From Russula earlei (taxonomy: Eukaryota > Basidiomycota > Agaricomycetes > Russulales > Russulaceae): DNA of 64,000 bases. The notes under the pieces are model-generated. The model did not search any database. It was given only the letters and a program-made list of their open reading frames with translations, and had not been told where the DNA came from. Positions 48,548-59,242 of the stretch are shown here, piece by piece; the stretch's first letter is position 1, and every line of letters starts with the position of its first letter. Both the position numbers and the translations under genes were made by a program. Location of the stretch: contig JAGFNK010000021.1 in the NCBI GenBank assembly GCA_025769875.1, forward strand, positions 1 through 64,000, in the 5' to 3' direction.

Positions 48548-49875
48548 TCATGGCTGGATCGCTCTCAGCATTTCGGGCGTCAGCCCGACGTGGGCGCACC
48601 TTCCGCGTTCGACGCTCTGCAGGAAGAGTCCGATCCTCGCGCAAGTCTCGGAGTACGCGTCTTCGAACTCGCGCAGCGTACGCGGGACGGGAGGAGGCTC
48701 GCTCGCAGAAGCAGAAGCGGGCGGTCGCGCCGCGGCGGCGTCTGGCGGTGGCGGACGTGCGTTCGCGTACGGATGATAGGCGGATGAGGGCGAGGGCGGT
48801 GGGGCCTTCTTGGCGGTGGGTTTTGCGCTCGCGCGGAACGCGCCCTCGTGTGGGGGCGGCGAAGGGAGATGGGTCCTCGCGGGGAGCGGATTTGTCCGAG
48901 CGACGGGTGAGGAGGGGGGGCTCGACGTGATGTGCAGGGGTGGCGGCGGGCGCGCTCCCGAGCGGGATTCGATCGTGGATGATGTTGATCCCGCGCTGTG
49001 GGGCGGCGGGCTTAGGTCGCCTCGAAGCAGGGTCGGGCGACTGGTCTCGACGGTCGGGAACACCTGCGCGCGGAAGAACGCCGTATCGCGGTGAAGGGGC
49101 TCCGGCGATATAGAGGCCGCAGGAGTGGGCAGGTGGGCCCGCGGTTCAGAGACTTCGTCCACGTCCATGACGTCGTAGTCCGTGACGATGGGCGGCAGAT
49201 GCCTACGTTCTCGAAGGGAATCGTCTTGCGGTGGGATTCCGCCCTCAGGGTGCAAGTACCAGAAGCGCCAATTTATGAAGTTTTCCACGTGTCGTCTTTC
49301 AACACAGAAGTGGTTGGCCAGTAGATCTTTGTGTTGGGCCGTCAGGTTTGGCTGCTCGCGCAACATATTGTGCAGGCGATGCAATGTGTCTTTGGAGAGT
49401 GATGGCCACACTAGGAGGGGAAAAAAGAATAAGCCATAAATAAGAAGGATGATCGACGATAGATAGCTTACTTTCACGGGCCAAAACAGTTGTAGGATTC
49501 AACAATGTGTCTTCGCTACCGTCTTTCTGCTCTTTTTGTAGCTCCGAGAAGGCTTTCCTTTGGTTGCTAAACCAATTGGAAAGCCTCGCGTAGGTGTACC
49601 CCGGGTCGGTCTTCTGAAGGTCATGCAACAGCGCATCCTTCTGTTCCTTGCTCGGGAAGTGGCATCCATTATCAAAGCACTCTGGCACAAGCAGTACCGC
49701 GAATGGGACAAGTCCCCAGGCGCGTAGTCATCAGCAAAAAATCCAAGCAACGACTTACAAACGGCTCACGTTTTAGCATGAAACGACCTTGAGGAGATAA
49801 CCTCGATGCCCTCTGAGGACATTCAAGGTGCTTGCCATGAATATCTTGATTCTCACTGCTTGCCAGCCACATCAT
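48548..49875 (-). CDS. Homeodomain transcription factor
   Basis: Three exons on the minus strand. Exon 1 starts at 49875 (MMWLASSENQDIHGKHLECP). Exon 2 (about 49682-49472) encodes a homeodomain-like helix set FPSKEQKDALLHDLQ then LSNWFSNQRKAF, where WFSNQRK corresponds to the third-helix WFxNxR. Exon 3 begins near 49411 with a second, weaker homeodomain-like segment (LRE..NLTAQHKDLLANHFCV..VENFINWRFWYLHPE) and continues as a ~280-residue Pro/Ser-rich, probably disordered tail. About 370 residues in all, stop at 48548. It is expected to act in the nucleus. The intron 1 acceptor is ambiguous (CCAG or CCAGAG). It need not be a mating-type gene: no divergent partner or mitochondrial peptidase gene is adjacent. 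Confidence 0.7.
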
Positions 49876-50181
49876 TCAGCATTCATAAGACAGACAATAC
49901 AGTGTCAGACTACTTGGTAAAGGAGAATGGTGGGAGAGGGGGGGGAGATAGTTAGCCAAAGCCATGGTGTGGTATCTAAGTAGGTCTTAAAAGCCGCCCG
50001 GCAAGCGGAGATCAGTGGCGACCTGTGTTACCCTGAGTAATTAACACAAGCCACTTACCTCACCATGAAACCAATCGCAATCAGAATCTGATCCGACGGC
50101 GACGGTGACGCATAAGAGTTCATGAGTGCATGCAGCTATCTTAATATATCGGGTTTATCAATCAGATCAACAGGTCAATTG

Positions 50182-50270
50182 TTCTGTTGGAAGGTTCTAG
50201 AAAATCATGGGATCAGAAAAATTTTGGGGTCCTTGTCATTGGCATGGAAGGTTCCAGAACAGTATATTAG
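50182..50270 (+). promoter_or_regulatory. Two perfect heat-shock elements and a TATA-like box
   Basis: GAAGGTTCTAGAA at 50190-50202 and GAAGGTTCCAGAA at 50247-50259 both match nGAAnnTTCnnGAAn exactly. The sites are 57 bp apart and in the same orientation. GTATATTAG at 50262-50270 follows at once and the next ATG is at 50316. The order HSE-HSE-TATA-ATG is that of a heat-shock promoter, although no heat-shock protein gene follows. Confidence 0.55.
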
Positions 50271-50315
50271 ATTCTCCCTGCCCTGGGTCATCTTCTCTTC
50301 CTGATCTCCCTTTTC

Positions 50316-50504
50316 ATGTCTCTTACATCTGCAGAGCTGACTGATCTTATCACACTCGAAATCCATCTTACGCCCCCACTACTCAAGTCTGGTCAATCAC
50401 ACAGGATGATTCCGAATCCGAGAATGGTCAAGATGTGGAATCCACCCAACAATGACAACAGAACAGAGGCCTTCAATGTGAAAAGTGTCCAAGCGAAAAG
50501 GTAG
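50316..50504 (+). CDS. Short ORF of unknown function behind the HSE promoter
   Basis: A 62-codon frame starts MSLTSAELTDLITLEIHLTP and ends at TAG 50504. The start lies 46 bp downstream of the TATA-like box. No family is recognised. It may be a real small gene, the first exon of a longer one, or the truncated remains of a gene whose promoter is intact. DNA from 50510 to 50970 shows nothing further. Confidence 0.3.
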   Translation: MSLTSAELTDLITLEIHLTPPLLKSGQSHRMIPNPRMVKMWNPPNNDNRTEAFNVKSVQAKR

Positions 50505-50970
50505 AGGGGTAGGAAAAGTGAAAAGGCGGAGCTTGTGACACAACCCTGTCAATGGGACTTTTATAACAAAGGAATAGAAGCCTCGCGCCCCGATATGTCC
50601 AACGAACGCCACTTGGATCCCTTTACAAATATCATCAGTTAGCGGTAGAGCTGGCAGAAACCGAGAGTGCATGGCAATTCCGCGCGGTCGTATCAGCTTT
50701 GACCATCACAATTGCGCCCTCGTGCGCTTGCGGTCGCTCGGATGACTAGCACATCGTGTACGAGACAGCTGCCAGTTCCAGAAGCAGCTAAGGCGGGTTG
50801 GCTCATGGTTTCATGACTACTGGCCCTAGACTTCGCCACGTCGAGGTTGAGAATTCACTGCAGACACGACTTCGTCGGGGAGAGAGATGTGATTGCAAAC
50901 TCGAAACCGAATTCCCGAACGCCCCTGCACGCGTGGGGTGACACGCGTGCCCGCATTCCAAAAAATGGTG

Positions 50971-51645
50971 CTACCGGGTTCTAAGATACTTGCATAGCAA
51001 ACCGCGGCCATTCTGACGTAGTTCTTGACTCGCAGAGGCCATACGTTCATGCAACCGTGCCTTTTTCCTCTCCTCTTCCATCAACATCTCCTCAAACCCA
51101 CGTAACTGATTTCGTGATGCGGGGCGCATCGAAATATATGGGAACTTCTGTGTCAGCCTCTCCGTTGCTTCATCCACCGACATTCGATCAGACATGACCA
51201 GCAACGCCGTCGCAAAGTCAACTCCCTCGCCGGTGCCATCGCAGTGCACGAGCACGGGATGACCAGAGCGGCGTACGTCCGCAAGCGCGAACAGCGTCGT
51301 CGGTTCATCGATGAACGCACATTCTGCATCGCGGGGGTAGGAACCCTCGCAGTTGCGCGCGGCGGCGATGTTGTATATGCCGCGTGCGTGGAGCTCAGCC
51401 GGGTTGACAAGTGAGAATAGATCCGCAAAGAAAAGGCCAGGGGCGATCTCTTCGGGAGGGAGTGGATAGGTGGGGGGCTCGGGACCAACAGGGTTATAAA
51501 AAGCGAGTCTTTCCATGTATGCCTGAGAATAAGCAAACGAGGGAGGTAACTCGTTGAGCATCTGTCCGACGACGATAAGCCAGAAATTGCCAACCAGACC
51601 AGTCAGCCAACGAAACAGGTGTTGAGGCTTGGTATTGATAATCAT
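50971..51645 (-). CDS. Phosphatase-like protein lacking the catalytic Arg
   Basis: A single frame of 224 codons from ATG at 51645, or from the internal ATG at 51561 (MLNELPPSFAYSQAY), to the stop at 50971. The block APGLFFADLFSLVNPAELHARGIYNIAA resembles the start of dual-specificity phosphatases, and VLVHCDGTGEGVDFATALLV lines up with the P-loop HCX5R..A..L. The Cys is kept, but the position of the Arg is Gly (CDGTGE-G). The general-acid Asp could be in FALADVRR. Downstream is a basic coiled-coil-like helix (EEMLMEEERKKARLHERM). It is likely to be a pseudophosphatase that binds but does not hydrolyse, or a divergent member. The choice of start is open. It is the last host-type gene before the second transposon island. 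Confidence 0.55.
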   Translation of the reverse strand: MIINTKPQHLFRWLTGLVGNFWLIVVGQMLNELPPSFAYSQAYMERLAFYNPVGPEPPTYPLPPEEIAPGLFFADLFSLVNPAELHARGIYNIAAARNCEGSYPRDAECAFIDEPTTLFALADVRRSGHPVLVHCDGTGEGVDFATALLVMSDRMSVDEATERLTQKFPYISMRPASRNQLRGFEEMLMEEERKKARLHERMASASQELRQNGRGLLCKYLRTR

Positions 51646-51649
51646 GACT

Positions 51650-53582
51650 ATGAAGTGAAATGTCTCATTGAATTTCAGCTGGGCAAATGAACATGTGAAC
51701 AGTATGTAGGATGTGTACTATTACTAGCTCTCAGTTGTGTTCTACCAGTGCCCATGTGGTACTTGCTACTTGTTTGGACTGTTCTCTTCACCAACTTTGT
51801 CCCAGAACTCAGTTGACTCATCTCTGAGCTTCTCCCTTGCTCTTGAACTAGATTGTTCAACAGTGAGTCTCAACAAAATGTCAATAAAGTGGGCTTGTGC
51901 AACCCAGGGTTGGGACCAGGGACATTGAAGATGTCCATCTGCCTGGTGGTATTGTGGGTGATCAGGAACTCACCAATTGATCACCATCTCACCAATTTTA
52001 TTTTCCCCTGTATCTGCTTGAATAACTCCATTTAAAACTTTGTATTTATACTATTGAGTGCCATTAATGTCATTCTATTAAAAAAAAAATGGAGGTCTAT
52101 CAAGTTGTTTTCAAGGAATATTTTGGCTGGGGGTCACACCCGCAACATGCCTTCTGGGCAGAGTTTGATTGTCTGAGAGCATAGAATTGTAGAAACAGGC
52201 AACTAGTGTAATGTGGATTCTGGTCACAGAATGACACTGATTTGATCCCCATGTAAATGAGCACACATGCCTTGCATCTGACAAGTCTCTTCTCCTGCTC
52301 ACTGCCTCCTTACCTTGTCTTCTTCATCCTTCCCCCTCCATCTCATCCATCTGCCTTTTTCTCTTCTCTCACTCCCTTGATGACCACCTTCCACCAATGC
52401 AGCCTCATCCATTAACCCTAATACTGCAAACTGTTGCCTTGTGCCCTGTGGTCTGGCTGTCCTCTCAACCTTTTCACTGTGCCTCTTGGTCACCTTGTGT
52501 CACCATCACTTGGAGCAACAGTAACAAGAGGTTTGAATAGTGTTGAATGTAGGAGAAAGCATTCCAAACACTTGTGAGTGGAAATGAGACTATGATTGGG
52601 AGATTTACAAGACTACAGGACAGGAGATTTGACTTAAAGTCTACAGAGGTGCATTTGACATGTTTTATACTAGGCATTGCTGATTTCTCATGCATTCATA
52701 TCTTATGCCAGCTCTATGCTTTGCTGGCACTTCATTGTCAACTGTTGTGTTGTCTCCTTTACATTTGTCTAACACATTGAGCTCCGGTATCATCACCCTT
52801 GGCAAAGGTTGGATGTCCTTGTCCAAAACATCTCCAACTGGTATGAATGGCTGAAGGGGTGTGGGTAGGTGGTTCATGGAGCTCAAGGCGAGTGAGGGAA
52901 GCAGGGGTGTTGGCCCTTTCAAGATGATGGTGATAGCATTGGATTTCTTCATGCATGCCTTGGATTTTGGCTTCAAGGAGGTCCTGTTTGATAGCAAGCT
53001 CATCAATATGGGTGTTGAGGGATTTGTATTGGAAAATGTCAGCAACAATCCCTCAGTTGGTGTTGTGGTCTGCACTTCAAGGAACATAGGGTAACTTGGT
53101 GGAATGGGCCCTGACAAGCTGCAGGAACCATGGGGAAAGACTTTCTGCTAGTTGATTGATGTCATTGGCTGGGGCTGCTATAAGCCACACAGCATACTGT
53201 GGTTCATCAGGGAGGTCTCTGAGGACTCCCAAAGCCCAGGTGGGTCAATCCTTGTCACAGTGCACAAAGTGAGCAACTGCTCATGTCCTGTTCTCTCCTG
53301 GGATTGGGATAAGGAGGTTGGGGGCATGGCCATCATTGGGCCTGAAGCCTTCAGGGGCATACTCTGGGGGTTGGTCATGTTCTTGGAGCTGTTGGGTGAG
53401 GTGTAGAACTTGTAATTTGAGTGTGATGGCATGCTCATAGTGGCATTGACCGTCTTCAGCAGTTGCTTGTTGCACCATGTCATGAGCTTGGACAGTTTTG
53501 AGGAGTTCATCAAGGAAGAGGCAAAGCTGCTGTGGGGATACATCTGGGTATGTATCCAATACTGCCCTGAGGGTCCTTGGTG
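51650..53582. repeat. CpG-poor transposon DNA, unclassified
   Basis: CpG is nearly absent and TpG/CpA abundant. There is an A10 run at 52080. Two minus-strand frames, 53117-52665 and 53687-53178, remain open for about 150 codons each; the second has a Gln-rich helical stretch (LTQQLQEHDQPPEYAPEGF) and runs into the adjoining LTR. No transposase, Rep, reverse transcriptase or gag motif could be recognised, so the element type is unknown. Confidence 0.5.
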
Positions 53583-54402
53583 TGTCAAGACACATACTGC
53601 TGATCCGTGTGGACTCAGGAGCAGGTGGGCAAGGGTCGGAACAGATGGTACGCGGCGTAGGTGGCGTTGAACAAGAGGATGAGCCAAATGACTAAGATGT
53701 ACCAGATGGGGACTGGTACGTGTGACTGGAGGCAGAGGCGAAGGTTAGAAGCCAGTGCAACGAGGGGGCTTTAAACAAGGCGGTCGTAGAAGAGTACCTT
53801 GGAAGTGAGAGGAATCTTTAAACTGAGCGGTCGCGGGGGAGTACCCAGGAAGATGAGAGTATCACAAATGGACAGTCTGACGACTGCCATGCTTCATTGG
53901 GGCTTATATACAGTGTACAGGGTCGATTACAAAGAACTGGGACTATTCTAGACTCTTTGGTACCATCCAATAGGACTACAGAGGCATAAACTTGCTTGTG
54001 TCAAGTTTCAGGCTTACTGAGCGCATTACTGATCATTGTGGAGCGATGACATCATTATGATGTCACTGTGGAGCACTTAGTGAGCCTATGAGGTCACTGT
54101 GGAGTCGCTCAGTCAGCCATGATGTCATTGGAGCCTTGATGACATCAGATGATTTATGCAATAGTTTCTAAGAGTTTGTGCCGCTGTTTCGGGTCCTTGG
54201 TGGCTGGGTGGCCATGTGGCTGCCACGCGATGATTACCCGATTAGGAAATGGGTGCCTGGTCATGTCATAGTGCCTTTGCAATAGCGATATCTTGAGGAG
54301 TAGCCCAAGAAACAGAAGTGTGTTGGTGATGCAAAGTGAGAGAGGTCTCTCTTGAGTGAAATAGGATAATATATGGCCAGGACTTGGCCTTGGTTTGTAG
54401 CA
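53583..54402 (-). mobile_element. LTR, family B copy 1 (inverted)
   Basis: An 820-bp LTR in minus orientation: read on the minus strand it begins TGCTACAAACCAAGGCC at 54402 and ends GTGTCTTGACA at 53583. It matches copy 2 at 58414-59242 over its length; the first 200 bp (U3) differ most. A TATA box (CTGTATATAAGCCCC on the minus strand, about 53917-53903) is shared. The flanks TGGTG and GAATG are not a target duplication. It abuts Ty3 integrase code at 54403, so the insertion site was probably rearranged afterwards. Confidence 0.8.
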
Positions 54403-54916
54403 GAATGCAGATGCAATGGCCAGCCACAAGCTCCAATCAGTTTGGTCATGGGTAATAAGTTGGAGGTACTGTTAAACCCATTGGTTCACTCTTTCTGATG
54501 CTCCATCTGTCCTGGGGTGGAATGCTGTAGAAAGATTTTGATTTATGCCAAGACATGCTGCTGTCATGAACCACTTCCTGGAGAGGGCCCTTGAAAAACC
54601 CTTCCTTATTAAAGGAAACCCAGCCCTTATGATGCCACCCTGTTCACACAGGCAAAAGGGGTGAGTACAATATCATGCACACATTGTCGTGTGAGTGATT
54701 CTCGACACAATCAACATACAGCAAGCCCTACTTAGTGGCAACCCTTTTAGCAATATAGGATGGTATTATACCCTCCCAAAATTCCCTTTAGGATGACCCA
54801 AAGTGCTCTACAAGAGGCACTAACAAAGATACTAAAGGCTCTACAACATGTTATTGGACTAACTCTAATGACCTCAGAACCAACTATAAGGCAATACTAA
54901 GGACCTTAATAGAACT
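54403..54916 (-). pseudogene. Ty3/Gypsy integrase fragment with repeat shared with window start
   Basis: Read on the minus strand the segment 54560-54403 encodes LGINQNLSTAFHPRTDG followed by ASERVNQWV, a stop, and QYLQLITHDQTDWSLWLAIA. This is the end of the integrase core of Ty3/Gypsy elements (TAYHPQTDGQSER..). Position 54916-54570 is the inverted second copy of the repeat at 1-470. The reading frame is broken. The fragment is bordered by the LTR at 54402 and the palindrome at 54917. Confidence 0.75.
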
Positions 54917-55028
54917 ACAAGTTTTAATTTCATGCCTACAGCATGGCTTGCAAGCAAGCTCGCAAACCATCCTCTGGCACTTTGTAGCAGCTTGCAAGCC
55001 ATGCCTTAGGCATGAAATTAAAACTTGT
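54917..55028. repeat. 112-bp palindromic element
   Basis: The left arm ACAAGTTTTAATTTCATGCC and the right arm GGCATGAAATTAAAACTTGT are exact complements at the ends. Complementarity continues inward with a few mismatches over about 38 nt (GGCATGGCTTGCAAGC is also in both arms). The inner ~35 bp are a loop. It has the form of a tiny MITE or of a terminal cruciform. No target duplication is evident. Confidence 0.75.
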
Positions 55029-55045
55029 CAGGGGCTGTGCCCCTG
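55029..55045 (-). repeat. GC-rich hairpin, candidate Helitron 3' end
   Basis: CAGGGGCTGTGCCCCTG is a perfect 7-bp stem with a 3-nt loop. Read on the minus strand, the coding strand of the Helitron, it lies 215 bp downstream of the helicase stop and its base ends CCCCTGA, which fits CTRR. Helitrons end in a GC-rich hairpin close to CTRR. It directly abuts the palindrome arm at 55028. The assignment is tentative. Confidence 0.35.
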
Positions 55046-55259
55046 AACCCCCACCATTGCTTGGGTGTAATCCTTTTTTGTTTAAAGCCTCTTTGCATAA
55101 TCCCTTTTTTGCTTAAACAGAAAGTAATCAACTCATCACTATCTATGATCTTTTTTGCTTCATAAATAGAGAGGAGATCCATTCTTTGTTGCAGCTTCAA
55201 AAATATATCTCTACATGGTAAAGCAGAACAAACAATACATACACTGAACACACATCTTG

Positions 55260-58200
55260 TTATAGTAACACTTCACTATATACTATATTCTTAGTGGAAG
55301 CCTCCCTCTTCTCTTCCTCCCAAATCACCTTGATGTTGGAGACAGAGGTCACCCTTGACACCCCAACATAAAATTGCCCATGTGTGAAGACTGGCTTTCT
55401 TAAATCCAACCCAACATGCTTCAGTGTTTGCCCTTGTGACTTGTTGATGGTCATGGCAAAGCATGCCCTCACAGGGAATTGCCTCCTTGTGAACTTGAAG
55501 GCAACTTGATCCTCTGTTGGTTGGTAAGGGATCCTTGGGATGAAGACCTTCTCCCTTGCATGCTCCCCTGTTATCAGCTCAACTTCTAGCACCCTGTTGC
55601 TAGACCTCCTCAAGATCCCTCTGCTCCTATTGCAGACACCATGTCTGGCATCCAAGTTCCTCAGCACCATCACAGGACAACCCACCTTGAGCTCTAGCTT
55701 GGCAAGAGGAAGTCCAGAGCAGTTGATTGAGTTCAGGTACTCCACTGGATAGTTCAGCATCACATCAGCATCCCCACTCTGCTCAGAAGCGGGAATGCTG
55801 TCTGCACTCTGAAACACCTGTCCTCTCCCTGGGAACCTCCTAAGCACCTCCTTGTTGATGCTGTCCACATCAGTGTTAAGGCTAGAAAGGATGGCATGCT
55901 CTGCAAAGTACTGGGAAGAAGGGTTGCCAGTGTCAAGGCCAGGGTAGATGCTGTCAATCAGAGAGGAAACTGTGTTCTCCCTGCGATTCATATAGGGGGG
56001 AAGATCAATGATAGAGTTTGGGTCAGTGTGCCTGCCTTTTCCAACCTCCAGTTGCCACTGTGCAAAGTTGGCCTCAGCTTGAATGCCAGTGTTGAGGCAC
56101 ATATTTTGGTGGAGATGAAGCACTTTGATGGATCTCCAGAGGGGGGAGCGCTGTAGACAGGCACCTACTATCTGATGCCTTGATCCTTGCACAATAACAG
56201 GAAGGATCTGCTGAAAGTCACCACCAAAGACAAAGGTAAGACCACCAAAGGGCTTGTCAGAGTCACAGATGTCCTTGAATGACCTGTCCACTGTCTCCAT
56301 CACATGCCTGTGCTGCATGGGAGCCTCATCCCAAATGACCAAGTCAGTAATGTGAATCAGGTCTGCTAAATGTGAGTTTTTGGGGATGTTGCAGACAGTG
56401 GACTCATGGGAGGGAATGGGGATCTTGAAACAGGAGTGTGCAGTGTGCCCTCCCTTGAGAAGGAGTGCAGCAATGCCAGAGGAAGCAACACAGAGGACAA
56501 TCTTGTGTTGAGAGTGCAGATGGTAGCAGAGGGTGTTGTAGAGATAAGTCTTTGCCAGTACCCCCAGGGCCATGAAGGAAAAAGATCTCCCCTGTCTTGT
56601 TGAGGACAGCAGAGGTTATCCCCACAAAAGCAGTCTGCTGGTTAATATTAAGCTTGTCAATAGACTCAGTTGCAAGAAGAGCCTGTTCCTCTAGGTCATA
56701 CTGGAGCTGCTCCTGAATGAGGGGATTGCCTGCAATGGCCCCCCAGTTCTCAACAAACTGAGGCATGGTTGGCCAATCCTGAAGTCTCTTGGCAAAGTGG
56801 GAGAGGAGGAGGTCAATGAGATAGAGGCCATAGTCCTTCACCTGTTCATCAGTTGGCTCTGGGATGTTGAGATGATGCTGGAGCTTGTGCTTGAGGTCAT
56901 CACAGATAGATGCAGAGAATCTGTCCCAAAGTGCCCTAGGTTGAGAAGGGATGCAGTCCTTGAGGATGGTGACAAAGAGGTGGCACAGCTGAGCACCTGT
57001 GCACATATGACTGGCTTCTTCCAAGCATTGCTGCCACTCCTGATCATCTTCTAGAAGACCCCTTGCAATGCAAGCCTCTCTAAAATAGGGATAAAGAGTG
57101 CCTTCAAATGAGCAAAGGTTTTCAAAGGAGGTTGCACCCTTGACAGAGGTGAGAAGGAGGTGCAGGTAGAAGCGCTCTCCAGAAGTAGGGTGAGCATGAA
57201 ACATCCTCCCAATAGCAAAGCCCTTACTCCTAGGAGTCCACCTATGAGTGCTTTTGTTCCAGACCATCTTGGAGGGATAGTCTTGGTAGAGAAGATCCAG
57301 GATGTGAGAGCCCTCTGGAGCAGCAGCATTGGCCTGAAACCATCCAGTGAGTGTGGTGGGCTTCTCCTCCTCCTGAACTGGCCTGTCATCCTCAGGATTG
57401 TAGACAACTCCCTGCTGCCAAGGAAGGTGGACTTGAAGGCGCACCACATTTGGAACCTGCTCCTGTAGCTCAAAGAGAAAGAGCCTCCATACAGCCTCAC
57501 AGCTGCTGATGTATCTTGCATCCAAGTAAAGCTTGACCTCATCCATGCACCTGCCAAATGCCATGGTGGCCCTGTCATGGCCCTTGTAGACATACTTGTA
57601 GATGTACTTGAGAGCCTTGACTGAGGCAACAGACTCCACATTGATATGGCACCTGTACTTCCAGATGAGATATGGAGAATGGCAGACCATCCATTGGTTT
57701 GTGATCTCCTTGCCACTGATGAGATGAGTGTGGCCAGTGTCCCTTCTCCTGGTGCGTGCATAAGAGTCCTCAGTAACAGAAGTCTCCTCCCTAAAGGGCT
57801 TAGGGAAGCCCTTGGAACATGAGCCATCCACCATGCAAGGAGAATTCCTGTTCTGGTTACCACAGGGCCTGTGAACCATGAACTTCTTGATGAGTTCAAG
57901 CAGCTCAGGATGGTCTTCTGGAAACTCAGAAGACATGAGACTGTCAATCTGGTCAGGGGTGCACAACTTGGAGTGGGGCTGAAGGAAGACAATGATATGG
58001 GCATGGGGGAGGCCTCTCTTCTGGATCTCTATGGTGTAAAGGTGAGCTGCCCAAGCACCCAGAATGCCAGCCCTGATGTCCTTGATGAGGGACTTGAGCT
58101 TGGCATGAAAGACTCTGACCACAAAGTCAGGGCACTCATTGAGAGGAAGATGTGATCAGAGTCAATGATATGAGGGCAAATATGAAGGCAATAGCAAAGG

Positions 58201-58413
58201 AATTGAGCCAAAGAGATGCACCTATTTGCATTTGGAGCAGGGCCATCTTCAACATCTTGGTAAGGGATGTTGGGGAACCATCCTAGCTGGCCAGTGGGAA
58301 AAAGGAGGACATATCTGAGTGAGGGGTAAACAGGATGGATGTCAGAGATGCACTTTAGATGGCCATCCCTAAGGCTCAAGATGATGTCCTGTGAGTCCTT
58401 GATTTGATCTCCT
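55260..58413 (-). pseudogene. Helitron Rep-helicase protein, 3' part
   Basis: Minus-strand code in three frames. 58379-58140 holds the end of the Helitron-like N domain (YVLLFPTGQLGWF). 58122-56560 holds the HUH motif in KRGLPHAHIIVF and the tyrosine-rich YIYKYVYKGHD of the Rep nuclease. 56573-55260 holds a PIF1-type helicase: GIAALLLKGGHTAHSCFKIP, VIWDEAPMQ, FGGDFQQILPVI, FAMTINKSQGQTLKHV, and FYVGVSRVTS near the end. The frame changes at about 56550, where one extra base splits the Walker A motif GGTGKT. A second frame change near 58140 coincides with loss of the segment that normally joins the N domain to Rep. The protein would nick and unwind DNA for rolling-circle transposition, but this copy is dead. 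Confidence 0.88.
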
Positions 58414-59242
58414 TGTTACGAACCAAGGCCAGGCCCTGGCCATAGATTGTCCTATTTTACTCAAGAGAGATCTCTCCCACTTTGCATTGCCGACTCCCTT
58501 CCATTTTCTGGGCTAACCCTCTTGCGGTACAAGATATCGCTATTGCAAGGGCACTATAACACGACCAGGCACCCGTTTCCTAATCAGGTAATCATCGCGT
58601 GGCAGCCACATGGCCACCCAGCCACCAAGGACCCGAAACAGCGGCACAAACTCTTAGAAACTATTGCATAAATCATCTGATGTCATCAAGGCTCCAATGA
58701 CATCATAGCTGACTGAGCGACTCCACAATGACCTCATAGGCTCACTAAGCACTCCACAGTGACATCATAATGATGTCATCGCTCCACAATGATCAATAAT
58801 ACGCTCAGTAAGCCTGAAACTTGACACAAGCAAGTTTATGCCTCTGTAGTCCTATTGGATGGTACCAAAGAGTCTAGAATAGTCCCAGTTCTTTGTAATC
58901 GACCTTGTACACTGTATATAAGCCCCAATGAAGCATGGCAGTCGTCAGACTGTCCATTTGTGATACTCTCATCTTCCTGGGTACTCCCCCGCGACCGCTC
59001 AGTTTAAAGATTCCTCTCACTTCCAAGGTACTCTTCTACGACCGCCTTGTTTAAAGCCCCCTCAATGCACTGGCTTCTAACCTTTGCCTCTGCCTCCAGT
59101 CACACGTACCAGTCCCCATCTGGTACATCTTAGTCATTTGGCTCGTCCTCTTGTTCAACGCCGCCTACACCGCGTACCATCTGTTCCGACCCTTGCCCAC
59201 CTGTTCCTGAGTCCACACGGATCAGCAGTATGTGTCTTGACA
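58414..59242 (+). mobile_element. Solo LTR, family B copy 2, inside the Helitron
   Basis: An 829-bp LTR begins TGTTACGAACCAAGG and ends GTGTCTTGACA, with a TATA box (CTGTATATAAGCCCC, about 58911). It is flanked by CTCCT at 58409-58413 and 59243-59247, a perfect 5-bp target duplication. It interrupts the Helitron protein: the minus-strand frame ending in AVIIPGEG at 59243 resumes in the same frame at 58413 with DQIKDSQDIIL, because LTR plus one duplication is 834 bp, a multiple of three. It retains many CpG sites while the host Helitron has almost none. Confidence 0.92.

Noticed and set aside
48548..49875. Homeodomain gene as a mating-type A locus
   Set aside because: There is no divergent second homeodomain gene, and the usual neighbouring mitochondrial intermediate peptidase gene is absent.
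54154..58671. Two similar frames, 54154-54429 (minus) and 58447-58671 (plus)
   Set aside because: Both lie in the two family B LTR copies; they are open by chance in related noncoding DNA.
59130..59242. C-terminal end of the 284-codon frame running into the LTR
   Set aside because: The last residues come from the inserted LTR, not from the Helitron protein.
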